64,000 nucleotides of DNA from NCBI GenBank assembly GCA_051453625.1, contig JBOZIK010000001.1, positions 188,693,806-188,757,805 of the forward strand, read 5' to 3'. The DNA comes from Welwitschia mirabilis (lineage: Eukaryota; Gnetophyta; Gnetopsida; Welwitschiales). How positions within the stretch are numbered: position 1 is the stretch's first letter; every line of letters begins with the position of its first letter. Under the pieces are notes generated by a model, which had not been told where the DNA came from, made no database searches, and worked only from the letters and a program-made list of their open reading frames with translations. Both the position numbers and the translations under genes were made by a program. This document shows, one piece after another, positions 21,818 to 32,400 of this stretch.

Positions 21818-22811
21818 TCTATCACATCAAAATTTTCTAAATTCAACTAAAAGAAGATTATCATTAGAGATGTTAGGCTATTAATACTACAAATCCCATA
21901 TAAGTGTAACAGTCATGTGCAAGGAATTCAAAATAGCATTTTCAAAATTGAAATACAGAATCAAAAGTTTATGCATCATAGTCAAGGGATAAGAATAGGA
22001 TAGGAATAGTCCTAGTAAAACATGTATCACATTTTACAGGTTATGACAGGAGAAATGTGACAGGAGCTAAACCTTCTAATAAAGATTCTTGTATTTAGAT
22101 ACTCATGTTCTTCAATCTTAAAATTGCATCTTGGATTCTTTTACATCATAGAATACATCAAACTATGAAACAAATCTTTATAGAGCATCAATTTTATATA
22201 TATTACACTTGTCATAAAATAAAATTAATCAATAATACCATTCATTTTGAAGTTTTGGAAATTAAGATACTAGTGCACTAGTAGTCTAATGGCAAATAAT
22301 GCGATAAAAATGTGAAAAGAAATACGGAAAGACATAAAATATCATTGACAAAGATCATGACAACCATAATAAGCTAGCTCATTATCCCTTTTTAGCTTCT
22401 TCAAGATGTAAGATGTAACTAAGAGTTATGTTACTCCTAATGAGGCCCTTTAACAAAGCATTAAACGTCAAGGTATACAAAGTAGTTTTAAATATCACAG
22501 TTATCTAATATATAAACTTGTAAGAAAAATGTTCTGTCATAAACATTTAAAGTATTGATGTTTAAGAAATAATAGAACATAGGAGACAAATGAAATAGGT
22601 ATAATAATAGAATAATAACAGCATAATAAGTGTGACTAGATTAAAAAAATTTGAATTACTCGAAAATAATATATGATATACAAGACCTTTATGATGAGCT
22701 ATGTATGATTATAGTAAAGCTTTTTGGCTATGAGACAATTGTGTGTTAAGGCAAAACTCAATCAAGAATCCTTAAATGACTATTTTTTTAATTAACTCTA
22801 ATGTATAAGAG
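21818..22811 (+). other. Unassigned AT-rich stretch between copia parts
   Basis: If the inner copy inserted into the outer one, outer internal sequence should resume here. I cannot see copia integrase, RT or RNase H motifs in any frame. It may be another element, heavily decayed sequence, or sequence placed here by a wrong scaffold join. Confidence 0.5.
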
Positions 22812-22911
22812 NNNNNNNNNNNNNNNNNNNNNNNNNNNNNNNNNNNNNNNNNNNNNNNNNNNNNNNNNNNNNNNNNNNNNNNNNNNNNNNNNNNNNNNNN
22901 NNNNNNNNNNN
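22812..22911. other. Assembly gap (100 N) inside the outer copia 3' LTR
   Basis: The right flank starts inside a copia LTR at a point matching about 13830 of the 5' LTR, so roughly 1.3 kb of LTR is missing. Confidence 0.8.
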
Positions 22912-23092
22912 AAGTGGTAGTTTCTTCTTTCAGTTTTGGATTCTTTACTTTCAGTATTTTATCATATTGTGCACTTCCTAGAATAGTTTGTTTGTGTATG
23001 CAAGTTACATTTTAGATAGATTTCGTTTAGAAGATTTGTTGAATTTTTGAAAGAACCTATTCACCCACCCTCTAGAGTTTTCAATCCTATCA
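22912..23092 (+). repeat. Tail of the outer copia 3' LTR
   Basis: It aligns closely with 13830-14018 and ends CAATCCTATCA, followed by the AAGAA duplication. It fixes the right end of the outer copia element. Confidence 0.88.
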
Positions 23093-23200
23093 AAGAAGTC
23101 TTTTACTTCATAGATGTGATTATCATTAAAGTAGAGTATGATGGATATTATGCACTACTCTTAGGAAGATCCTTTTGTATAACAGTTCATCAGATTCATG
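23093..23200 (+). pseudogene. Gypsy aspartic protease, second half
   Basis: Directly after the AAGAA duplication the gypsy frame resumes with 'VFYFIDVIIIKVEYDGYYA' and 'LLLGRSF', the C-terminal protease segment (usually '..D..VLD......PLILGRPF'). It continues the frame left at 12561 without a shift, which shows how exact the insertion was. Confidence 0.82.
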
Positions 23201-24549
23201 ACAAATGAACTAGAATGATGAAATGTCACATAGAAAATAAAAAGTTTACCATTAAAGTCTTTGATACTACTAAAAAAGAAATAGGATATGAGTGTAACTT
23301 AGAAGAAAAACTTAAACCAATCTTATTTTTACAAAATTTTTCAATTAAGAAGATATTGATAAGGTTACATAAGTCAACCTTATATGATAACCTAACTAAA
23401 ACACACTTTCTTAAACATGAGGATAAGGAAGTTTTAAACTAAAAAGAATTTCAATATGTTGACTCAATAAAAACTATTTTTAATAGGTACCATCCAATAT
23501 AGTCATCTATATGATAGTCTAGGATGATAGTCATTAATGGAAATTTAGTGATAAAATTTGAAAATTACAACTTAGAACTGAAAGACTTACCTAAAGATCT
23601 AAAATACATTTTTCTATCTAACAATATGAAAAAACATATAGTGATAAGTGGCCTTTTTTCTCTTCAATAAAAATCCAACTTAGTCTTAATTTTTACTTTT
23701 AAGAAACATTCTTTTACTTGGATCCATAGAGACTTAATTACCATTTCCCCTTTCATAGTTTTATATAAAATGTACCTTGAAGATAATGCTAAACTAGTTA
23801 GGCAACCCCAGTGAAGGCTTAACCTACCCCTTAAGCAAATAATTAAAGATGAAATTATTAAACTTAGGGATGCTATAATTATCTATGCTATATTTGATAG
23901 TTAGTGGATTAGCCCTTTAACAGTAGTTCCTAAAAAAGATGAAAAATGGAGAATGTGTATTAACTTTAAAAAACTTAATGAGGTTACTAAGAAAGATCAT
24001 TACCCTTACTCTTTCTTGATTAAGTACTTAATAGAATCTAAGATAATGCCTACTATTTATTTCTTAATGGGTATAATGGCTATAATCAAGCTTGCACAAC
24101 TAGTGAGAACTAAGTGAAAACAACCTTTACCTCTTTCTTTGGAATATTTACCTTTAGAGGAATCCCTTTTGGATTTTATAATGCCCCTAGAACTTCTTAA
24201 TGAGCAATGACAAGTATCTTTTTTAATATAATAAAGGAATCTATTAAAATTTTTATGGATGATTTCTTAATCTGTGATGAAATTTTTGAATAAATTATAC
24301 AAAGGTTACAGAAAGTCTTAGATTGATGTATAGAAAGTGTCTTATACTTGAGTTAGAAAAAGAATTTCTTCCTTGTCAATAATGAAATTGTTTTAGATCA
24401 TCGTATTTCTAGTGATAAAATTAGAATATACCCTATAAAAGTTGGTATCATAAAGAACTTTAACCCTCTAACTAATGTTAAACAAGTTAAATCTTTCCTT
24501 GGCCCTTCTAGTTTCTATTGCTGTTTTATTTAAAATTATTCTAAGATTT
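23201..24549 (+). pseudogene. Gypsy reverse transcriptase, broken
   Basis: After an open linker (23215-23442) the RT domain is seen from about 23880: 'WISPLTVVPKKDEKWRMCIN', then 'KKLNEVTKKDHYPYSFLI', then, after frameshifts, 'TSFFGIFTFRGIPFGF', and 'FMDDF' at 24252-24266, the catalytic YMDD-type box. The palm ends with the 'SFLG..SFY' segment just before the GTAAA duplication at 24550. Several stops and shifts make it inactive. Confidence 0.85.
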
Positions 24550-24554
24550 GTAAA

Positions 24555-25776
24555 TGTTAGAATCTTACATAATCAATTAATACCAAACTAATATGATATT
24601 TGTAGAATTAAATGTGATTTTACATATGCAAGAAACTGAAGGATCCATATCCAAAACATAGCCAATATTTAGACATGTTCTGATTAAAGTACCTTGATTT
24701 TTAGTCTAAGGACTTAAAGCAGGAGTTGACTGAACCTGAAAATACGCATTTTAGAATACTTCATAAGGGGTCAACCAGATCTTTGAGGGGTTAACTAGAC
24801 TTGAAAATTCATTTTTCAAGCTTCTTTATGTACTATGTCATATGGGATCGACCAGACTAATGTGGGGTTAACTGGACCAAAAGAAAAATAGTCGACCGGA
24901 TTTTAGATGGGGGTGACTAAACCAAGTAACGTGAGTTACTCAAGTTGACCAGATGAAAAAGGGTACAATTGAATCAAGTGACATGAGTCATTCGGGTTAA
25001 TTGGATGTTTCAAGAAGTCAACTAGTTAGATCAAAAGTAGAAATTTTTGAACAGTTGTCAAACTGTTATTTCATCAAATCTATCTATTTTAAATATTAGA
25101 TTACTTTTCAACTATCTAACTGATATATTTTGGGGAAAGCTATTTAAAGAGTTAACACTCAAAAACCTGGGGTGCTTAAGATCGTATGATTTTTGAAAAG
25201 TAGATTGCATTCTTAATTTAAAGAGTTTATATTTGTAACATCATTCTTCTCTCACTTAGTACTTTCCTCTGTACTAAATCTAAATAATAAGGCTCCATTA
25301 TTAGTTCTTATATTTAATTGACTTAGAGCATAGAGGCTTTATTCCCTTACCCTTACACATTTTATTAAGGTTGAGAATTAGCTTACAAAACTCCATTTTA
25401 TGAAGGCTAAGACTTAGCCTACAAAAGCCAATTCTATAAAAGTCAATACTTAGCCTACATAAGTAAGTTTATGAAGGTTAAGACTTATCATAAAAAAGTT
25501 AACTTTATAAGGTTAAAGGTTAGCCTTAAAAACCTAATGGATAGTGAAGCAACAAAGATCTGAAATAGTCTTGATTATTGATTGAATACCAAGAGTGGAG
25601 TAGGATGTATCCTGAACCACTATAAATCTTGTTTTGTGCATTTATTTTATTCTAATTTTGAGTTTATTTTGTTATATGTTTTTTTATCATATTTGCTTTC
25701 TTAATAGTAATAGCTGCTTAAATTTTTTTAAAAATCCTATTTACACCCCTCCTCCTTTAGGGTTATCGATCATGCA
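24555..25776 (+). repeat. Solo LTR (copia-related) between gypsy RT and RNase H
   Basis: It begins TGTTAGAATC and ends CGATCATGCA, with identical 5-mers GTAAA at 24550-24554 and 25777-25781. It shares with the copia LTRs the ending (AACC/ATCCTATT..ACCCC..GGTT.TCGATC), GTCGACCGGA-like motifs (24720-25030) and a diverged 35-base tandem array (about 25365-25545), but is otherwise distinct, so it represents a sister subfamily. No internal sequence is left: recombination between two LTRs, with one LTR remaining, explains this. Confidence 0.92.
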
Positions 25777-25781
25777 GTAAA

Positions 25782-26490
25782 TTCCTTCACTTATTACTTA
25801 AAAAAGAAGCTAAACTTAATTGGAATAATTCATGTCAACTGGTCTTTGAAATATTTAAGGATAAAATTTCTTTTGAACCTATTAGCATAGTTCTCAATTG
25901 GACTAAGGATTTTGAAATTATATGTAATGTTAGCAACATTGCTATGGGTGGATTCTTAGTTAAAAATGTAAAAATGATCTTAAAGTCATACCTTAACTTA
26001 GTGAAACTTTGTCTAAAGCTTAATCCAACTATACTACCATTGAAAAGGAAATGCTTGTCGTTATCTTTTGCCTTGATCACTTTAGACACTATTTATTGGT
26101 TTTGATACCAAAGTTTACACAGATTGTGTAACTATATGCTATCTTATAACCAAAAAAGATTCTAGTGTCATACTTATTAAGTGCATCCTTTGGATGTAAG
26201 AATTCAATTTTACCATCATCCATACAGCTAGAAAACATAATAGTATTATAGATCATTTATCTCATCTCTCTTGTTCTCATGATGAAATCCCCATAAATGA
26301 CTCCTTTCTGATGAATAACTATTTACTATTGAATAACTTTATGTCATCTCCTCTCCTACTCCTTAATATGTTGATATTGTGAACTACCTTATTAGCATGA
26401 AAACACCTCAGCATTGGAACCATAACTAATAAAAATCTTTATTCCATAGGATTAGTGATTATGACTAAAATGAACCCCATTTTTAACAAA
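25782..26490 (+). pseudogene. Gypsy RNase H region, broken
   Basis: It continues RT after the solo LTR: 'LLKKEAKLNWNNSCQLVFEIF' then 'DFEIICNVSNIAMGGFLVKN', which corresponds to 'D.S..A.GAVL' of the gypsy RNase H with the first catalytic Asp changed to Asn. Decayed 'TTIEKEMLVVIFCLDHFRHYLL' and 'VYTDCVTICYL' follow. A link to integrase with 'FYHHPYS' and 'IIDHLSHLS' is visible near 26200-26270. Confidence 0.8.
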
Positions 26491-27640
26491 GATGCAAAGA
26501 TCAAATCATGTTAAATGTATGCTTGAATGGTGAGGTACATGGGGGATACTTTAGTGGCTACGAGACTATAATGAAAATTTTTTACTCTAGTTTTTATTGG
26601 CTTACCCTTTTCAAAGACTCTTTTGACTTTACTAGAAGGTGTGATACTTGTTAATGTTATGGAAGTCTAAAGATATGCCCCTTAAACATATGCTTGAATG
26701 TGAATCTTTTAATTGTTAGGGGATTGACTTTATAGGCCCTATCAAACCACCTTTTCATGATGAAGATACATCCTAATGGCTATTGATTATGTTACCAAGT
26801 GGGTCAAAGCTATGATTACTACCAAGAATGATGCCTAAACTATTTGCAATTTTATTTAAACTCATATTTTTTAGTGTTTTTATTTCCCTAGAATCATCAT
26901 TAGTAATCAAGAAACTCATTTTATCAATTACCTTTTTTGGAAACTTCTTTTATCCATTGGAATTAAACATATAATTGCATGTGCTTATCATCTGCAAATC
27001 AATTGTCAACCAAAAATGTAAACAGAGACATTAAAAATATCCTATAAAAACTAATATTTATCAATAAGAAAACTTCGGCTTTTAAACTTAATAATGTTTT
27101 CAGGCTTACCATACTACTTGGTTAAACTCTCTAGGTTTTTCATCTTATGAACTTATGTATAAAAAGGTTTGTGTCTTATTAGTTGATGTTTACTATAACT
27201 TCTATCGATTCATCCATCAAATTAATATTATAAACTTAAACAAAAATCTTAAGATTTGATTAGCCTAACTTGATCATTCAGATGAAAAGCATACATGTGT
27301 TATGCATTATTAACTCATTTATAAAGACTAAGCTAAGTTTAACCATGACATTAAGATAATCCATAAGCAATTTGAACCAAGTCAACTAATCCCTTTATAC
27401 AATACCGAAGTGCACCTTTTACATAATAAGTTAACCTTCAATAGGTCCTTATCTTATAGGAAAGTATATCTTAATGGCTCAGTTAAAATATTCAATCCAA
27501 ATGCAAGGGAAATTTAGAAAGTTAATAGACAAATGTTGAAAATCTATGAATCATCTACTGGTTAAACCTTGAATATGATAGAAGCAATTGTCTTAGAAAT
27601 CCCTCTTGATGAGGATGACTTTCCTTCTATCATTATCTAA
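26491..27640 (+). pseudogene. Gypsy integrase, broken
   Basis: The zinc-binding region is seen as 'GEVHGGYFSGYETIMKIFYSSFYW' and 'RRCDTC'. The core follows with 'GIDFIGPIK', 'AIDYVTKWVKA' and a decayed 'H..T..HF' segment. Near 26985-27030 'YHLQINCQPKM' stands for the usual 'YHPQTSGQ.E'. The C-terminal part ends near 27640. The order RT-RNase H-integrase fixes the gypsy assignment. Confidence 0.8.
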
Positions 27641-28019
27641 ATTCATTTTTAGTTAATTCCTTGGATAAATACTATGCTACTCCTTGAACATCTTTAACTT
27701 TACTTAAGTTATCATGATTAGTAATCTTTTAATTAAGCACTTCAAAATGATAATATTAGATTCATCTAATCTTAAGACATTCATATGTTTATAAACTTAA
27801 TTTAGAAGGAAAATGTCTTGGTTCTTTTGTTTTCTCTCAATAGTATGAATTTTTATTTGTTTAAGCATGCTTTTACTTGTTTCTTATTTGATTACTTTAC
27901 CCTTATCCTTATAAGTACTTGGTCATGTGGAATCTTTTCACTTCAAAATAAAAAAGAGAAAGAAGCCAGTAAGCAAAGAAGTTATGTTTATATAAAATAA
28001 ATGATGATGTCCTACTACA

Positions 28020-28420
28020 AGAACACTAGGGCACATTTTCTTAATAGGGACCTTTGGAAATGCGATATGATAGCTGTGAAAACTCCATTAGAAGGTCAGT
28101 TGACTATGCTATGTGGGTCCTTGCTCATTTAAAAGTTATTGTACTCCCCTCATCATGAACAAATAGTATTTTCTTTAGAGGCTATGAGATCAGTGATGTC
28201 CCTGATATCATTAGAGGCATTGCTCATTTTCTAGACTCATTTTGACATATAGTACTTACACATGATTATTCTACTTTTTTGAATTTTAGTGTTGTTTTGG
28301 GATGTAAGAAGGTAAGTTCATTTATAATCATTTTTTAATCTTATCATTAATTGTTTAAAAATATTAGATATACTTGATATCATTATAATCATTGCCTACT
28401 TGAGTGGTACTTTATAAGTT
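28020..28420 (+). pseudogene. Post-integrase ORF-like segment of the gypsy element
   Basis: Between integrase and the 3' LTR lies a decayed coding-like stretch with 'GYEISDVPDIIRGIAHFLD' near 28175-28235. The minus-strand element keeps the same segment at 3000-3440, so it belongs to the family and is not a chance insertion. Its function is unknown; extra 3' ORFs are common in Athila/Tat elements. Confidence 0.5.
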
Positions 28421-29867
28421 TTTTTCATAACATTATGTGTTATTAATTAAGTGGTTTAATGATTTTTACCAAAGAAGTTTATTAGGTTAGAATTTAGGGT
28501 AGGTAAACAATCTTCTTCATCTTCCTAGTTGTCCATTCTTATTTTGTTTTCCTTAGTTGTCTTATTAGGGTTTTTAAAGTTACTTTAAAACCTTTTCAGC
28601 AAAATATTTTGGATTTGATCATTCAGTAGTTTCTTGTTGATTTTGCTCAAGTTTTTTATCTATAGGAATTATTCTTAATTTAGAACTTTTTAACATATGA
28701 TAATGATACTTTTTATTTTATATTCATTTTTGGGTTTCGGTTTTCTACTTTTACATGGTTACTAAGTTTGAGGACATTTGAAGATTTTTCTAAGAATTGC
28801 TTCTTTCTAATTCATACGTTATCATGGTTATATCCTTTTCTCTTTGATTCCCTTCCACATTTGACTCCTTTTTCATAATCCCTTTTGAGGATTCCTCTTC
28901 AGTTTCATCCATCTTTTTTTACTTTCTAATGATTTTTTGAGGCTTTACTATTGTTATCCTTATCTATCTAATTCTTTCTAGCCTTTATTGTTTTCCAAAA
29001 ACCTCTTTTTCTTTAGCATTATTCCACATCTAACATCTAAATGATAAGGTAAATAACACTAATCTTTATAGAACTATTGCAATGTAGGACGTATTGATTC
29101 ACCGATGGGTTAGGGGAAGGAGCAGCCAAGACATCTTTCTAAGCTATTTTTGAGAAATATAGCAAAATTTTTAATTTTAAGGATCATTTTTCAAGACTTT
29201 GTAATACTTGTGATGAGGTGGTCTAGTTATGATTTCATATTACTAATATAATTTATGTCATAGACATTATTTAGCAAGTTACAGTAGCATAATTACAAGA
29301 CCTTCTTGTAGGTATGATTTAGAAAATTTCGAAAAGCTATAGATAGGGTGAGTAATGTTATGATTATTCTTTGTATTTTACCCCTTGCAGATTGTCCTTT
29401 AAGCTCGCTGATTGATTTATACACATCATTCTAAGTTACTACTACTTTGATTATGCATACACATCATCATTTTCTAAGTTATCATAATTATATCTTATGA
29501 TAATTATTATGTATAACAATAAATTGTTAACTTATGATGTGTTAAATATTTTAAGTGGATGGCTAACAAAGATTCTAGTAATAGCATTTTTTTTAATGAT
29601 CATGTTCATAGAAACCTGACTTTCATTCTAAGTTTATGAGCTTATCATCCCCATAATTAATTAGATGAAAGATAGAATAAAAAATCTACTATGCATTCCA
29701 TAGAAGTATCATGGTAATTAATCAATTTTGATATTTGATCCTATATGGTAATAATTTTTTAACTTAATTTACATTTCTCTAGTTACTATTTATATTAGTC
29801 AAATTGGTTTGTAATCTATAGTTGATTGCTTACTTTGTCATGGACTAATAAGGCTAATTGGAAGGCT
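28421..29867 (+). other. 3' untranslated region and polypurine tract of the gypsy element
   Basis: T-rich sequence with no supported gene. It matches parts of 1226-2999 in reverse complement. The tract AATTGGAAGGCT (29856-29867) directly before the LTR is the likely polypurine primer. Confidence 0.55.
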
Positions 29868-31121
29868 ATTTGTGATGCTAATTTATATGTATTTGATGGG
29901 GTATTTTGAGTACTTTTATAGAACATTTATACATGTTTAGATGTAATTCTAATGATTATAGAGAGTCAATGAAATAATCATGAAAACACCCACTCTTAGC
30001 ATATTTTAAAGCATTCTAGGCACATTCTAATAGTTAGCATTTAGAGGAAAAGATCAATGATGCAGGAGGTTGATTTCTTTTAGCTAGAAGCCTTAAAACG
30101 AATGTCATCTCCTATGTAATCTAAATGGTAATCAGGATGATAAAAATTCTAACATTAACTTTAGACTACAGGGCTAACTATGGAGCTAGAAGATGATGAC
30201 ATAGCTCTTATTATAGGGTATCAACCCCTACGTCATTCGGATGATAGATAGGACAACAACCATTTTATATGAATGGAAATGAAATATCTTTGTAATGGGG
30301 TCACATAGCCCATGTGGATTACTAGGATTTCTTCTCTAACTTCTAGGTTTTTGCTTTTATAACTTTAATGTAAAAATATAAATACCCCCTTGCCTTCACT
30401 CCCATTTCCATTGTTTGTATTGGATATCCTTGTGATAGGAGATTAAAGGATAAGAGATCCATCCATAGCTACAGAGAGAAGTTTTCCCTAGTATTGGATA
30501 TAGTATCCTCCATTGAGGTGCTACTACTTTGTTTGTAAGTGGATATTAATTCATAATTAATACAAGAACTATTTTCACTTCTATTGTGTGAACCTCCATC
30601 ATGATTTAAGTTGATTATGATTCCATGATAACTTTATAGTTTATATAGATCATAAGGGAAACTTTATTAAGGTTAACAATGTTAGTTTGAATCTTACATT
30701 GCATTGCATTTCATTTCATTTCCATACTTGCATTTATTCATATTATGTTTGATATATCTTAGAGCTTATGTTGATTAGGAATAAGTTATAGCTCTCTGTA
30801 ATTGATCTAAGTTATAAGGGTTGATTCTTATAATAGAAGAATTGGAATTTAAATATATTTATTAAACTTGTATTTCATCCATTTTAATTTCATCATCATT
30901 CCTCTTGCATTATATTTGCATTATTCTTTATTTTCATTTATAAAAGAAAAAATCTTAAAAATACTTTGCGAAATCAATTCTCTAACTTTTAGCCTAGTGC
31001 CTTTAATGGATTATGAGATTTGATCAACTCACTTCTATACTAGTGTGTGTCTTTCTATAGGTAGTGTGATTTACAAGTTTTATCTAAGGACTTAAAGATT
31101 GCATAAATTCACAATACAATA
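29868..31121 (+). repeat. 3' LTR of the plus-strand family A gypsy element
   Basis: It aligns with 8725-9958 from end to end. Both termini have decayed (ATTTGTGATG for TGTTGTGATG, and AATA for AGCA). The TATAAATA box is at 30377-30384. It is followed by GGCTA, the partner of GGTTA at 8720-8724. Confidence 0.88.
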
Positions 31122-32400
31122 GGCTATACTTAACTCCATCTAATAAGGAGGATATTTTATGGAAATGCTAAAAATTTAGAATATGTTAAAATATTTTGAT
31201 GTATAATACATTTAAAAACAGCAAGATTTCATTACCTTCATGAATAACAATGTTCTGTTATCATTCAATGTGAATTACTCTAGTAAAATATATATCAATA
31301 TGTAAAGTATGCATGAAAAGTACATGAGGATTTAAGAAGAGAATAATAGTTATAGATTAAGATGGGAAAAATACACTTAATCAAAATCACAGTTTATAGA
31401 AGATGATAGAGATATAAGAAAGGGAAATATCTAGTCTAGGAAAAAAAATTAGATTCTCAACTACCTTAGAGACATCCTCCTAAGAATGTACATAAATTCA
31501 TAAGTTAAATTAAAGAAGAGATTGTAAAAATAGTTTAAATGATCTAATAAAAAGATTGATTAACAGAAATTAATTTTAATATAATAATAATTAGTAGGAA
31601 AATTTTTGAGTTAATTAAAGAAATTTTGATTCCTTGAAGCCATGATGATATAATCATAAAATTACAAAAAAAAAATAACAAACTTCTTTATGAAAATAAA
31701 TTATTATAAATTAAAGTATAAAAGCAAATAGGATTTAGGTTTGTTGAGATTCAAGTACCTAGAAATGTAAACTTCCACCATAGAAATTGTATGATCACCT
31801 TGATTATTTTGAAAATATTATTAATGGAATAGTGCAAAAAATAGTAGAGGATGGGAGAAAAGTATTCAGATTATGGAACAAACTATTGAAGGAATAAAAG
31901 ATCTTCTAGCAAACGTAAGAATTCAAAGTATCTATCTTTCTAAATCAAGAAATAAACTAATCAGTACTTGTGAAGAGTTAAAAAAGGATCTTAGTTTGTT
32001 AGTAGTAACTAAGTAGGATTTGAAAAGACTAAAAGATCAAAGGAATTATTTATTAGAATGCATGAGAATTCTTTAAGGCACCTTTGCTGACATCTTTTCA
32101 AAGAAGAAAACTAAAGGTCAAATTCACTTAGTAATCTATAGAAGTTCTTTAGTTATCTCAGAACCAAGGAAACCAATTCAAGCAAAACTTTCAAAAATGA
32201 AAATAGTAAGAAAAAATAAGAGAATTACAAAAGGATCATAGGCACATATGATCAGATTAAATCAAGATACTATAAGTTTATAAGATTCTTTACTCTTTAA
32301 AGAAATGGAAGAAATGAAAGAGCTAGAAAAAGAAAGGAACTATAAATTAGTTTACAAACTAGTTGTGAAAAAGAAATGGCTTAAAAAAATAAAACCTTAA
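31122..32400 (+). pseudogene. Continuation of the broken coding-like sequence interrupted by the gypsy element
   Basis: This is the right-hand part of the older sequence left at 8724. From about 31866 to 32250 one frame reads through with only three stops: 'IQIMEQTIEGIKDLLANVRI', a Lys/Leu-rich helical region, then a basic stretch 'KLSKMKIVRKNKRITKGS'. A 32-codon open run (32305-32400) ends in 'KKKWLKKIKP'. Coiled-coil plus basic tail suggests a structural or nucleic-acid-binding protein of an old element. I cannot name the family. Confidence 0.35.

Larger units (their letters stand above)
12562..23092 (+). mobile_element. Ty1/copia element (outer) inserted in the gypsy protease; contains a second copia copy
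   Basis: The unit is flanked by identical 5-mers AAGAA at 12557-12561 and 23093-23097. Its 5' LTR is 12562-14018; the tail of its 3' LTR is 22912-23092 and resembles 13830-14018 more closely than other LTR copies do. Inside are an initiator-Met primer-binding site, gag with zinc knuckle, coiled coil and the start of protease. The gag-protease order with protease before the lost integrase marks it as copia. Two 100-N gaps (15888 and 22812) bound a second, related copy, so outer pol is not visible. Confidence 0.85.
8725..31121 (+). mobile_element. Ty3/gypsy element (Athila/Tat-like), family A, plus strand, carrying nested insertions
   Basis: A complete but dead element: 5' LTR, primer-binding site resembling tRNA-Asp, gag, protease, RT, RNase H, integrase, a 3' segment and 3' LTR, in the gypsy order with integrase last. 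The flanking 5-mers are GGTTA (8720-8724) and GGCTA (31122-31126), a target duplication with one transition. It was interrupted by a copia element at 12562-23092 and by a solo LTR at 24555-25776. Taking out both leaves about 8.1 kb of internal sequence. Stops and frameshifts occur throughout pol, so no part is functional. The gag, the pre-protease segment and the decayed tRNA-Asp site all point to the Athila/Tat branch rather than chromoviruses. Confidence 0.88.

Noticed and set aside
27818-28000. 60-codon open frame after integrase
   Set aside because: It is a hydrophobic chance frame in T-rich sequence; the real family-conserved segment starts after it.
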